Positions 45,900-56,092 of a stretch of DNA of 64,000 nt are shown one piece after another. The stretch is from NCBI GenBank assembly GCA_013287025.1, contig JABDEN010000003.1, positions 4,355 through 68,354 on the forward strand. Direction: 5' to 3'. Position numbers and translations under genes: made by a program. Positions within the stretch are counted from its first letter, which is position 1, and every line of letters begins with the position of its first letter. This DNA comes from Gammaproteobacteria bacterium. GTDB lineage: Bacteria > Pseudomonadota > Gammaproteobacteria > DSM-16500. The notes beneath the pieces are model-generated. The model did not search any database. It was not told the origin of the DNA and saw only the letters and a list, made by a program, of their open reading frames with translations.

Positions 45900-46997
45900 A
45901 TGAATTACGATTATCGAACGCTTGCAAATCTCTACATTCGTGAATTAACTCCTTATCAACCTGGAAAACCGATTGAAGAATTAGAACGCGAGCTAGGAAT
46001 TTCGAATAGCATTAAACTTGCAAGCAATGAAAATGTATTGGGGCCAAGCCCTAAAGCCATAAAAGCGGCAGGCGATGCATTATTAAAATCGCATTATTAT
46101 CCTGATGGCGGCTGTTTTTTGCTTAAAACTGCATTGGGAGATTTTTTAAAAATTAATCCTAAACAGATTACCGTGGGTAATGGTTCTGAAAATATTTTAG
46201 AACTTATTATTAAATCTTATTTGAGTCATCATGATGAAGCTATCATTTCTCAATATGCTTTCTTAACTATTCCACTTTTGATTAAAAGTTATGGCGGCAA
46301 AATCGTCGAAGTTCCCGCCTTGAATTATGGCCATCATATTCAAGAGATGATAAAGGCAGTCACTGAAAAAACGCGTTTAATTTTTATTGTCAATCCAAAT
46401 AATCCAACAGGCACTTTTACAACTAGCTCCGATTTAACGTTGTTATTAGAATCTATTCCCAGCAATATTATTGTTGTGATCGATGAAGCTTATCATGAAT
46501 ATATTCATGCGCCTGATTATCCAAAAACATTATCGCTTCTCAACAAATATCCCAATGTAATTGTGACCCGCACATTTTCTAAAGTATATGGTTTAGCCGC
46601 ATTACGTTTAGGCTATGCTATTTCACATCTGGAAATTGCTGATATTTTAAATCGCGCACGTTTGCCTTTTAATGTGAATTCGATTGCTGCAATTGCGGCA
46701 CATAGTGCTTTAGAGGATCACGAACACATCACACGCACTATCCAAATGAATAACGAAGGTATGTCACAATTGACGACGGCATTCCAAAAAATTTCCCTGG
46801 AATATATTCCATCGTTAGGAAATTTTATTACAATTAATATGAAACAACCTACCGGAGATTTATATCAACAATTATTGCTTAAAGGTGTTATTGTGCGTCC
46901 ATTGAATCCTTATGGTATGCCCACACATTTACGCGTGACGGTTGGCACATACGAACAAAATGAAAGGTTTTTAAGAACACTCTCATCTCTACTTTGA
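45900..46997 (+). CDS. hisC: HisC-like aminotransferase, probably aromatic
   Basis: 365 residues, class I/II PLP enzyme of the histidinol-phosphate aminotransferase branch. It has SNENVLGPSPKAI, NPNNPTGTF, VIDEAYHEY and the PLP lysine in RTFSKVYGLAALRLGY. Lying between maiA and hmgA, it is probably used as the aromatic aminotransferase turning tyrosine into 4-hydroxyphenylpyruvate, a side activity known for some HisC paralogues. A histidine-biosynthetic role cannot be excluded, but no other his gene is nearby. Confidence 0.87.
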   Translation: MNYDYRTLANLYIRELTPYQPGKPIEELERELGISNSIKLASNENVLGPSPKAIKAAGDALLKSHYYPDGGCFLLKTALGDFLKINPKQITVGNGSENILELIIKSYLSHHDEAIISQYAFLTIPLLIKSYGGKIVEVPALNYGHHIQEMIKAVTEKTRLIFIVNPNNPTGTFTTSSDLTLLLESIPSNIIVVIDEAYHEYIHAPDYPKTLSLLNKYPNVIVTRTFSKVYGLAALRLGYAISHLEIADILNRARLPFNVNSIAAIAAHSALEDHEHITRTIQMNNEGMSQLTTAFQKISLEYIPSLGNFITINMKQPTGDLYQQLLLKGVIVRPLNPYGMPTHLRVTVGTYEQNERFLRTLSSLL

Positions 46998-47007
46998 GGA
47001 TTTCAAT

Positions 47008-48294
47008 ATGCAAGACGAGCTTAACTACTTACATGGATTTGGCAATCATTTCCAAACAGAAAGCATGGCAGGCATTTTTGTCGATAACAGAAATTCCCCA
47101 CAAAAAGTACCATTTGGACTATATGCCGAACAATTAAGCGGTAGCGCATTTACCATGCCGCGTGCGATGAATTTACATAGTTGGTTATATCGCATTCGTC
47201 CTTCCGTCTTGCATAGTGATTTTAAACTATATTCGCAAAATAATTTCTTAACTCCTCCTTTCACATATCCAACCCCGCCAACACAAATGCGTTGGAATCC
47301 GATGCCTTATCCCAAAGAACGTAAAGATTTCATTGAAGGTATTCTCACTTTAGCTGGAAATGGGAGCGCGGCTTTATTATCAGGCGCTGCCATTCATTTG
47401 TATGCATTGAATGCATCGATGGAAGATCGATATTTTTATAATGCTGATGGGGATTTTTTAATTGTACCCCAAGAAGGAAAATTACGTTTTAAAACAGAAT
47501 TTGGAATATTGGATGTTAAACCAGGTGAAATCATTGTCATTCCGAGAGGTATTAAATTTCAAGTCATTTTAAAAAGTGATAAAGCGCGTGGTTATATTTG
47601 TGAAAATTTCGGTTTACCATTTCGTTTACCTGAATTAGGTGTGATAGGCGCGAATGGCCTTGCAAATCCTCGAGATTTTCAAACACCGAAAGCGGCCTAC
47701 GAAGAATTAACTGGTACTTATGAACTAATGACTAAATTTCAGGGAAATCTCTGGACTGCTACACTTTCTCATTCGCCATTAGATGTCGTCGCGTGGCGTG
47801 GCAATTATGTCCCTTACAAATATGATTTAACAAAATTTAATACGATAAATACCGTTAGTTTCGATCATCCAGATCCTTCGATATTTACTGTACTTACTTC
47901 TCCTTCCAAAATAACGGGGACTGCCAATGTAGATTTTGTGATTTTTCCTCCACGCTGGATGGTTGCCGACAAAACTTTTCGTCCGCCATATTATCATCGA
48001 AATATCATGAACGAATATATGGGTTTAATTTACGGTATTTATGATGCAAAGGAAACTGGGTTTCTGCCAGGCGGTAGTAGTTTACATAATTGTATGTCAG
48101 CACATGGGCCTGATGCAGATGCTTTCCATAAAGCAACGAGCACTGAACTTAAACCGGAATATTATTGCGATACCCTCGCATTTATGTTTGAATCAGAACA
48201 AGTATGGCTTGTCACTGAAAATGCGAAAAATTTTCGTCAAGAAAACTATTTAGACTGTTGGCAAGGCTTGAAATCAAACTTTCAAAAAGGTTAA
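47008..48294 (+). CDS. hmgA: Homogentisate 1,2-dioxygenase
   Basis: 428 residues, full length. It opens the homogentisate ring to maleylacetoacetate using Fe(II). The start LHGFGNHFQTES is the usual family beginning. The iron-site region has PPYYHRNIMNEYMGLIYG (His and Glu ligands) and SLHNCMSAHGPD with the distal His. HSPLDVVAWRGNYVPYKY is also characteristic. It is ten bases downstream of the aminotransferase gene, and the permease starts three bases after its stop. Confidence 0.96.
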   Translation: MQDELNYLHGFGNHFQTESMAGIFVDNRNSPQKVPFGLYAEQLSGSAFTMPRAMNLHSWLYRIRPSVLHSDFKLYSQNNFLTPPFTYPTPPTQMRWNPMPYPKERKDFIEGILTLAGNGSAALLSGAAIHLYALNASMEDRYFYNADGDFLIVPQEGKLRFKTEFGILDVKPGEIIVIPRGIKFQVILKSDKARGYICENFGLPFRLPELGVIGANGLANPRDFQTPKAAYEELTGTYELMTKFQGNLWTATLSHSPLDVVAWRGNYVPYKYDLTKFNTINTVSFDHPDPSIFTVLTSPSKITGTANVDFVIFPPRWMVADKTFRPPYYHRNIMNEYMGLIYGIYDAKETGFLPGGSSLHNCMSAHGPDADAFHKATSTELKPEYYCDTLAFMFESEQVWLVTENAKNFRQENYLDCWQGLKSNFQKG

Positions 48295-48297
48295 CAC

Positions 48298-49494
48298 ATG
48301 AAAACAAAAATGCTCGGCGGGATTCTGCTGATCGCAGGTACCTGCATTGGTGGAGGTATGTTGGGATTACCGATTGCAACTGCTAAAGGTGGCATTATTC
48401 ATGCAAGTATATTATTTATTGTTTGTTGGATTTTAATGACTTTCACCGCGCTTTTAACGCTTGAAGTTAATCTATGTTTTCCTAAACATAGCAATGTCAT
48501 TTCCATGGCAAAAGCAACTTTAGGAAAACCAGGTGCGTTCGTATGCTGGACCATCTATTTATTATTTTTATATGCCTTGGTATCCGCCTATATTGCGGGA
48601 GGCCAAGACGTTTTACATGGATTGTTAAATATTGCAGGTTTTTCTATTCCTCTTTGGGTCTCAGGCATTATTTTTGTTTTTCTATTCGGATCTATCGTGA
48701 TGGCTGGCATTAAACACGTAGATATTTTTAATCGATTATTAATGATTTTCAAACTCGGTTCTGTTTTTATTCTCATGCTACTAATTACAGAACACATTGA
48801 TATTGCAAATTATGATACTGGATCTGCTACCTATATTCTTCCCGCCCTCACGGTTGCGATTACTTCTTTTGGATTTTCGATTATTGTTCCAAGTCTCAGA
48901 AATTATTTTCAGGATGATATCAAAAAATTACGCACCGCCATTATCATCGGATCTTTTTTACCTTTATTGTGTTATATCGCTTGGGACGCCGTTATTTTTG
49001 GTTTAGTTCCATTGAGTGGAGATTTCGGTCTCGAACGATTAGTCACTGCAAACCAGCCTGTCACAGAGTTATTAGCTTCCATCAACCATTATGTACCCAC
49101 TGAAAAAATTGTTATTTTATCACGTGCATTTACTTCCATTTGTGTATTGACGGCTTTTGCCTGTGTTTCCTTAGGTTTATCCGATTATCTTGCGGATGGG
49201 TTCAAAATTTCTAAAGAAAATAACGGGAAATTGCTCATTACCATTGCAACATTTTTACCGCCATTGTTAATAGTGATATTTTATCCGAAGGCTTTTATTT
49301 TGTTATTGAGCTTTGCGGGATTATGCTGCGTCATTTTACAGGCATTAATGCCAGCGATGATGGCTTGGCATTGTCGTTATATAAAAAATATGGAGATGTC
49401 CTATCAAGTCATGGGAGGCAAATTTACCCTCATTTTAGCAATTGCGACATCACTTATTGTGATTGCAATTTCGGGCTATCAGTTAATTAGCTAA
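48298..49494 (+). CDS. tyrP: Aromatic amino acid permease (HAAAP family, TyrP-like)
   Basis: 398 residues with 11 membrane helices. The HAAAP start motif LLIAGTCIGGGMLGLPIATA binds substrate in TM1. Other family segments are LYALVSAYIAGGQDVL and TVAITSFGFSIIVPSLRNYF. As last gene of the tyrosine operon it most likely brings in tyrosine (or phenylalanine/tryptophan) by proton symport. A strong terminator follows. Confidence 0.93.
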   Translation: MKTKMLGGILLIAGTCIGGGMLGLPIATAKGGIIHASILFIVCWILMTFTALLTLEVNLCFPKHSNVISMAKATLGKPGAFVCWTIYLLFLYALVSAYIAGGQDVLHGLLNIAGFSIPLWVSGIIFVFLFGSIVMAGIKHVDIFNRLLMIFKLGSVFILMLLITEHIDIANYDTGSATYILPALTVAITSFGFSIIVPSLRNYFQDDIKKLRTAIIIGSFLPLLCYIAWDAVIFGLVPLSGDFGLERLVTANQPVTELLASINHYVPTEKIVILSRAFTSICVLTAFACVSLGLSDYLADGFKISKENNGKLLITIATFLPPLLIVIFYPKAFILLLSFAGLCCVILQALMPAMMAWHCRYIKNMEMSYQVMGGKFTLILAIATSLIVIAISGYQLIS

Positions 49495-49499
49495 TAAAA

Positions 49500-49524
49500 A
49501 AAAGCCGCAGGTGATGCGGCTTTT
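49500..49524. terminator. Bidirectional intrinsic terminator after tyrosine operon
   Basis: A perfect 10-bp stem AAAAGCCGCA/TGCGGCTTTT with a 5-base loop, flanked by A's on the left and T's on the right. It ends the tyrosine operon on the plus strand and the small basic-protein gene on the minus strand. Confidence 0.88.
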
Positions 49525-49538
49525 AATAAAAGAATATC

Positions 49539-49652
49539 TTACTTTCTGGATTTACTTTTGCGGGATTTCTTCTTCATAACTTTTTTAGCGGCTTTACGTT
49601 TTGGTGACTTCTTCGTAACTTTTTTCGCAGATTTTCTCTTCTTGGCTGGCAT
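49539..49652 (-). CDS. Small histone H1-like basic protein
   Basis: 37 residues, start ATG at 49652, stop at 49539-49541. The protein begins MPAKKRKSAKKVTKKSPKRK and is about two thirds Lys/Arg with SAKK/SPKRK/AAKK units, like the C-terminal tail of histone H1 and the small DNA-condensing proteins of Chlamydia and Coxiella. It has AAGGGA 10 bases upstream of the start. It is too short for most gene finders. DNA compaction is the likely role; its terminator is shared with tyrP. Confidence 0.72.
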   Translation of the reverse strand: MPAKKRKSAKKVTKKSPKRKAAKKVMKKKSRKSKSRK

Positions 49653-49875
49653 AGTGGCGTCCCTTAAAAGTGAAGTTCAATGTTAATATAACAGATATAT
49701 ATCACTTTCAACATTCTTGATTATCCTAATAAATTTTAGGGTTTGTACGATTTATGTAGAGCACTATTTGAACAATAATGAAAAAAAATCACTTTTATTT
49801 GATAAAAAATATTTAAAAATAATTTTGTTGTGCTAGGATGAAATTTGTGATGCTTGACAAAAAAAGGTGACGCCC

Positions 49876-51750
49876 ATGACCATAACAACTAAACGGGGAT
49901 TAGAATTAGAGATACCCGAAGCTGAAATTTTCTGCGAATTAAAATCTACCGACCAAAAAGAACGAGAAGAACAAAGGAAAGTCGCGTTCAGATTATTTGA
50001 ACATTACATGGATATCCACAATCACGATAAAGCCGTCAAATACGCCATTCTAGCCACGGGTGGGAAGCCTGCCGATTTATTTAAGTTTAATGCGTCAGAT
50101 GCTTTTAATTGGTATAACGTCCTCCGGGTATTTGTTGGCTCTATTAATCGGCTATTTACCTTTTTCAAAGCAGCATTTTTACCCATTTGGTACCCGATTA
50201 CCGGGTTATTCTATGGGATCCAAGCACTGGTTGCAAAAAAAGAAGGTAATAAAGACAATACATTTTACTGGTCCGCTTGGTTGCTTTTTAACGGATTTGG
50301 AGCACTCGTCCTTTTCGGCGTACTTGCCGCAAGTGGCATCGGACTTCCTATTGCAACTTTAGCTATCGGGCTTTATAGCTTCGTTTTTGACGTCAAATGG
50401 GATGTTTACAAATATGCAACGGAAAGAGGCCAGCATGAAAAGTTATTAAGTAAATTAAATGAAGATATCCTCAAATCCTTAGAAAACAGGTTAGATAAAG
50501 CGACACTTGATAACTTAAAAGATAAATCTAATAAAGAAATACTTTTCATTGTGAAAAATAAGTTAGATTTAGTGAATAAAACTGACGCTAAGTTATACGA
50601 TCAATTACAAAATAAATTAAAAAATGACCCGCATAAAAAATTAAGAGGGTCTTTGATAAAAGACATCAAAAAAATGAAAGGCGATAGAATTGAAGCCGGC
50701 GCAATCGATACTACAATTTTGATTGGAGGTTTTTTATTCTTACTTACACTTTCTTCTTTCTTACCACCAGTGACGGCTGTAATAGGCGCAAGTTTTATTT
50801 TCGGTGCATTCTCGTATCTCGTTGCGAAGAAAACTTATAACTCTTGGACTAGCCCCACGGGTTTTTTAAATCATTATGTGAGACAACCACTCACCAATCT
50901 TTTGACACGATGTGCGTCTCTCGTTAAAAATGCTTTACAAAAACTACCGGAACCAAGTGTTGCGAGCTCGCCTATCGTTATGCAACATGTAAGGCCTGAT
51001 TTACACATTTCTATTCCTCCTAATAATAATTTAACGAGACCTTTACTGCTTGAAGCAGAAAGTCCAGCTTTCTCTTCTACAACTAATATAGAAAGTAAAA
51101 TAGCGGTAGAAACCAAAGCTGTTTCTCAACCTTTAAGCCCTGACATCATACAGAAATTAAATGATGCGAAAAATATTGTTGAAGGTTTTGTGAAACTTAC
51201 ACCGCAAGATCGAAAAAATGTTAAAGAAGTTTTAACAAAAGAAATGGGGATGGATTGGAATCAGGTTCTTCAAGTTTACATACAGAAATATAAAAGCCAA
51301 AAACAAGGAGAATTTTATACTTGCTCAATGAAACAAACGATAAAAACTTGTTTGAATCATTTTCAATCTTTTCTCGTAGACGAGAAAAAGAAAGTTGAAC
51401 TGGATATTGTTGCGATTCAAAAATTAGAAACTGAAATTAGATTTCTAAAAGCAAGGGAAGGAAAATGCACTGGTGAAAAATCAAATGATTTAGGATTAAT
51501 TGCGGTTGATAAAAGTGTTTTTGAGTCTAAAGCAACAGATTTTGATTATGCCAATCAATTCCATTTGTTAAAACTCTTAGGAATTGATAGCTATGAAAAA
51601 TATCAAACCCAAGTGTCTCACTGGGAAAAATATTACAATGATACGAAAAGAATTAATTCACCATTCTTTGATCGTAGCTTACCGTGTGGTTTTGAAGCAG
51701 AAAGAGTGGATAACGCTCCATTTACGCCAAGTATTACTGTTTCAACTTAA
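49876..51750 (+). CDS. Large membrane and coiled-coil protein, effector-like
   Basis: 624 residues from the ATG at 49876 after AAGGTGA; a GTG three codons earlier is possible. No signal peptide. Hydrophobic segments lie at about 80-175 (FFKAAFLPIWYPITGLF, WLLFNGFGALVLFGVLAASG, PIATLAIGLYSFVF) and 275-320 (TTILIGGFLFLLTLSSFLPP, VIGASFIFGAFSYLV). A charged helical region separates them (about 185-270). The C-terminal 300 residues are soluble with a Pro/Ser linker and Lys/Glu helices. The layout resembles that of the 717-residue protein. No family recognised. A host-membrane-inserting secreted protein is one explanation. Confidence 0.65.
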   Translation: MTITTKRGLELEIPEAEIFCELKSTDQKEREEQRKVAFRLFEHYMDIHNHDKAVKYAILATGGKPADLFKFNASDAFNWYNVLRVFVGSINRLFTFFKAAFLPIWYPITGLFYGIQALVAKKEGNKDNTFYWSAWLLFNGFGALVLFGVLAASGIGLPIATLAIGLYSFVFDVKWDVYKYATERGQHEKLLSKLNEDILKSLENRLDKATLDNLKDKSNKEILFIVKNKLDLVNKTDAKLYDQLQNKLKNDPHKKLRGSLIKDIKKMKGDRIEAGAIDTTILIGGFLFLLTLSSFLPPVTAVIGASFIFGAFSYLVAKKTYNSWTSPTGFLNHYVRQPLTNLLTRCASLVKNALQKLPEPSVASSPIVMQHVRPDLHISIPPNNNLTRPLLLEAESPAFSSTTNIESKIAVETKAVSQPLSPDIIQKLNDAKNIVEGFVKLTPQDRKNVKEVLTKEMGMDWNQVLQVYIQKYKSQKQGEFYTCSMKQTIKTCLNHFQSFLVDEKKKVELDIVAIQKLETEIRFLKAREGKCTGEKSNDLGLIAVDKSVFESKATDFDYANQFHLLKLLGIDSYEKYQTQVSHWEKYYNDTKRINSPFFDRSLPCGFEAERVDNAPFTPSITVST

Positions 51751-51770
51751 ATGGTAGGTCATGGCCTCTA

Positions 51771-51960
51771 CGTCGTCCCGCGGCAAGTCCTAAGGGATCC
51801 AGAGCAGCATCGTAGGGCTTTCTGGATCCCGCGAATAAATCGCGGGACGACGGTTGTGAGAAGAATGATTCAAAATCTGCAACAACGCCGGCAAGTCCTA
51901 AGGGATCCAGAAATGCATTTACACTGCTCTGGATCCCTTAGGACTTGCCGCGGGACGACG
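51771..51960. repeat. Palindromic repeat, family F (CGTCGTCCCGCGG...), two adjacent copies
   Basis: The first palindrome is 51771-51852, the second 51888-51960. Ends are CGTCGTCCCGCG and CGCGGGACGACG; inside are GGATCCAGA and TCTGGATCC. The second copy has arms GGCAAGTCCTAAGGGATCCA and TGGATCCCTTAGGACTTGCC. It is GC-rich. A further copy is at 57313-57392. It lies between the convergent 49876 gene and serS. Confidence 0.88.
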
Positions 51961-51978
51961 TTATTGAGTATTAAGCGT

Positions 51979-53253
<1,275 letters not shown>

Positions 53254-53285
53254 TTAAAGTATGTATGGATGGATGTGTGTTCGAA

Positions 53286-53481
53286 CAATCTACCCCCCAT
53301 CCTAACCTTCCCCCACACTGCGTGGGGGGAAGGGACTTTTAGTAGAACTTAAATTCCTTACCCCCTTGTGGGGGAAGGGACTTTTAGTAGAACTTAAATT
53401 CCTTACCCCCTTGTGGGGGAAGGGACTTTTAGTAGAACTTAAATTCCTTCCCCCCTTGTGGGGAAAGGTTAGGATGGGGGG
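53286..53481. repeat. Repeat family G with three 45-bp tandem copies
   Basis: The outer ends CAATCTACCCCCCATCCTAA and GGTTAGGATGGGGGGC are inverted. Between them a 45-base unit beginning AAGGGACTTTTAGTAGAACT is repeated three times (starting at 53330, 53375 and 53420). Each unit holds a hairpin CCCCCTTGTGGGGG. The left 51 bases recur with one mismatch at 53826-53876. Confidence 0.9.
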
Positions 53482-53840
53482 CGGCGCTGATTGCAAATAT
53501 CCCTTATTAATTCCAACACCCCATCTAAATTTACCAAAACTTCATCATTCCAAAAACGCTGAACTCTATATCCTTGTGCCTTTAACCATTCCGTACGTTG
53601 TTCATCATAAACTACTTGTCGAGATTCATTATGTTGTCCACCATCAAGCTCAATGATGAATCGTATCTCATGAGAAACAAAATCTACGATATAATTTCCT
53701 ATGGGTGCTTGTTTGCGGAAGCGAATTCCTTCAATTTGTTTCAAGCGTATTTCTTGCCAAAGTTTTAATTCGGCATCAGACATGCACGTTCTTAAATTTC
53801 GTGCGCGGGCGATGTTTGTTTTGACCAATCTACCCCCCAT
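53469..53840 (-). CDS. DUF559 (Vsr-like endonuclease fold) protein
   Basis: 123 residues from the ATG at 53840. The family core is visible: ARNLRTCMSDAELKLWQEIR, FRKQAPIGNYIVDFV, IIELDGGQHNESRQVVYDEQ with the Asp-Gly-Gly-Gln-His metal-site motif, and YRVQRFWNDEVLVNLDGVL. These proteins resemble very-short-patch-repair endonucleases, but the role is unknown. The first residues (MGGRLVK) and the last (NQRRPPS) are encoded by inverted copies of the same repeat, which supply both the start and stop codon. The gene may therefore move or spread together with the repeat. Confidence 0.82.
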   Translation of the reverse strand: MGGRLVKTNIARARNLRTCMSDAELKLWQEIRLKQIEGIRFRKQAPIGNYIVDFVSHEIRFIIELDGGQHNESRQVVYDEQRTEWLKAQGYRVQRFWNDEVLVNLDGVLELIRDICNQRRPPS

Positions 53841-53876
53841 CCTAACCTTCCCCCACACTGCGCGGGGGGAAGGGAC
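53826..53876. repeat. Repeat family G, second copy
   Basis: 51 bases matching 53286-53336 with one mismatch, beginning CAATCTACCCCCCATCCTAA. On the minus strand it contains AAGGTTAGGATG, the ribosome site and start codon of the DUF559 gene. A more divergent copy is at 56037-56082. Confidence 0.88.
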
Positions 53877-53953
53877 ATCCAATTTTCATATCTCTTTGCT
53901 CTACGTTTCGCGTGGGGAAGGAACTAAATTATAGAATTCGGTTGTCTCCTTAA

Positions 53954-54829
53954 TTAACCACCCAACACTTCCTGCACCTTACGCCCAATTTCTGCAGGAG
54001 AACGGACGGTGTGGACACCAGCCGCCTCTAAGGCCGCGAATTTTTCAGCAGCCGTTCCTTTTCCACCCGCGATGATCGCGCCAGCATGGCCCATACGCTT
54101 ACCTGCAGGAGCGGTGACACCAGCGATGTAAGAAACCACAGGCTTCGTGACATGCTTTTTAATATATTCCGCCGCTTCGTCCTCTGCTGTACCACCAATT
54201 TCACCAACCATGACGATAATTTCTGTCTTTGGATCTTTTTCAAACAAAGCGAGTACATCAACGAAATTCGTGCCTGGAATTGGATCTCCACCGATTCCCA
54301 CACAAGTACTTTGTCCTAAACCTAACTCTGTCGTCTGGAACACGGCTTCGTACGTTAATGTACCAGAACGCGAAACAATACCCACTTTACCTGGTAAATG
54401 AATATAGCCTGGCATAATACCAATTTTACATTGGCCCGGCGTGATAACGCCTGGACAGTTAGGGCCGATTAAACGCACATCTGGATGTTGATCAAGGTAA
54501 GCTTTCACTACCAACATATCTAACGTCGGGATACCTTCCGTAATACAAACGATTAATTTAATACCCGCCTCACACGCTTCAATAATCGAATCTTTGCAAA
54601 AAGGCGCGGGAACATAAATCACAGATGCATCCGCTTTTGTTGCATCATATGCCTCTTTGACAGTATCAAAAACCGGTAGACCCAAATGTGTCTGGCCACC
54701 TTTTTCAGGCGTCACTCCTCCGACCATCTTCGTGCCATAAGCTATCGCTTGCTCAGAATGAAGCGTGCCTTGTTTACCCGTAAAACCCTGACAAATTACT
54801 TTAGTATTTTCATCAATTAAGATACTCAT
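53954..54829 (-). CDS. sucD: Succinate-CoA ligase, alpha subunit
   Basis: 291 residues. It has the CoA-binding domain start [28 protein letters not shown], the GTLTYEAV region, and the phosphorylated active-site His in [10 protein letters not shown]. With SucC it makes succinate and ATP/GTP from succinyl-CoA. It overlaps sucC by four bases. The DUF559/repeat block lies just downstream and may mark the operon end. Confidence 0.97.
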   Translation of the reverse strand: MSILIDENTKVICQGFTGKQGTLHSEQAIAYGTKMVGGVTPEKGGQTHLGLPVFDTVKEAYDATKADASVIYVPAPFCKDSIIEACEAGIKLIVCITEGIPTLDMLVVKAYLDQHPDVRLIGPNCPGVITPGQCKIGIMPGYIHLPGKVGIVSRSGTLTYEAVFQTTELGLGQSTCVGIGGDPIPGTNFVDVLALFEKDPKTEIIVMVGEIGGTAEDEAAEYIKKHVTKPVVSYIAGVTAPAGKRMGHAGAIIAGGKGTAAEKFAALEAAGVHTVRSPAEIGRKVQEVLGG

Positions 54830-55995
54830 TTTGCACCACCTGCCGCTGCTACCACTTTTTTCGCAGCATCAGTAAAACTTTCTGCTGCAATAATATTTAA
54901 ACCACTTTCTTTTAATTTTTTTGCGCCCAATTCCGCGTTATTACCTTCGAGTCGCACAACAACTGGCAAGGAAGTGCCTACTTCAGCCACGGCGCCAATA
55001 ATGCCATCTGCAATCAAATCACAACGGACAATGCCACCGAAAATATTAACGAGAATCGCTTTAACGTTTTCGTCAGACAAAATAATTTTGAAAGCTTCCG
55101 TGACACGTTCTTTAGTTGCGCCACCCCCAACATCTAAGAAATTCGCAGGATTGCCGCCGTGCAATTTCACGATATCCATGGTAGCCATCGCGAGACCTGC
55201 ACCATTTACCATACAACCGATGTTGCCATCTAATGCGATGTAATTGAGTTCCCAATCGCGTGCACGATTTTCGCGTTCGTCTTCTTGTGACGTATCACGA
55301 AATTCACGTAATTCTGGCTGACGATACATGGCGTTGTCATCAATATTGATCTTTCCATCGAGACACAATAAGTTGCCTTGCTCCGTAATCACCAATGGAT
55401 TGATTTCTAATAAACTTAAATCACAATCCTGAAACATTTTGCCTAGACCTAACAAAATTTTAGAAAATTGTTTAATCTGATCGCCTTTCAAACCCAATGC
55501 AAAAGCCAATTGTCTAGCTTGGAAAGCTTGAATGCCAACCAATGGATCGACCACCGCGGTGAGAATTTTTTCAGGTGTTTCGTGTGCCACTTTTTCAATG
55601 TCCACACCACCTTCGGTAGATGCCATGAAAACGACGCGTTGTTTAGCACGATCAATTACTGCGCCTAAATATAATTCTTTCGCAATGTCACTCGTTTCTT
55701 CAATTAATACTTGATGAACGGGTTGGCCTTCGGCAGTCGTTTGATAAGTCACTAAACGCTTACCAATTAAGTTTTTGACGACTTCTGCCAATTCCGCTTT
55801 ATCTTTTACTAATTTAACCCCACCCGCTTTGCCGCGACCGCCAGCATGTACTTGCGCTTTGACAACCCAACGTTTGGTTTTTAATTTATCTGCAATAGCT
55901 GAAGCTTCTTCGATATTCCATGCCACCTCGCCAAAAGGCACTGGTAATCCATATTTCGCCAATAATTTTTTGGCTTGGTATTCATGTAAATTCAT
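54826..55995 (-). CDS. sucC: Succinate-CoA ligase, beta subunit
   Basis: 389 residues with the ATP-grasp domain ([40 protein letters not shown]) and the CoA-ligase domain ([25 protein letters not shown]). Normal length. A repeat of family G lies between its start and the end of sucB, an unusual break in the operon. GAGAGAAAG precedes the ATG. Confidence 0.97.
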   Translation of the reverse strand: MNLHEYQAKKLLAKYGLPVPFGEVAWNIEEASAIADKLKTKRWVVKAQVHAGGRGKAGGVKLVKDKAELAEVVKNLIGKRLVTYQTTAEGQPVHQVLIEETSDIAKELYLGAVIDRAKQRVVFMASTEGGVDIEKVAHETPEKILTAVVDPLVGIQAFQARQLAFALGLKGDQIKQFSKILLGLGKMFQDCDLSLLEINPLVITEQGNLLCLDGKINIDDNAMYRQPELREFRDTSQEDERENRARDWELNYIALDGNIGCMVNGAGLAMATMDIVKLHGGNPANFLDVGGGATKERVTEAFKIILSDENVKAILVNIFGGIVRCDLIADGIIGAVAEVGTSLPVVVRLEGNNAELGAKKLKESGLNIIAAESFTDAAKKVVAAAGGAK

Positions 55996-56036
55996 CTTTC
56001 TCTCCGAATAACTGGATTATTTATTGAGCTCACAAC

Positions 56037-56082
56037 ATCCCCCCATCCCAACCTTCCCCCACGCTCTCGCGAGGGGAAGGGG
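56037..56082. repeat. Repeat family G, divergent copy inside the suc operon
   Basis: ATCCCCCCATCCCAACCTTC... continues with GGGGAAGGGG, matching the ends of the copies near 53300 and 53830. The inner hairpin is CTCTCGCGAG. It lies in the 97-base gap between sucB and sucC. Confidence 0.75.
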
Positions 56083-56092
56083 AATCGAAATT

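Noticed and set aside
53330..53464. CRISPR-like array in the 45-bp tandem repeats
   Set aside because: The units are contiguous without unique spacers and contain the repeat hairpin itself; no cas genes are nearby.
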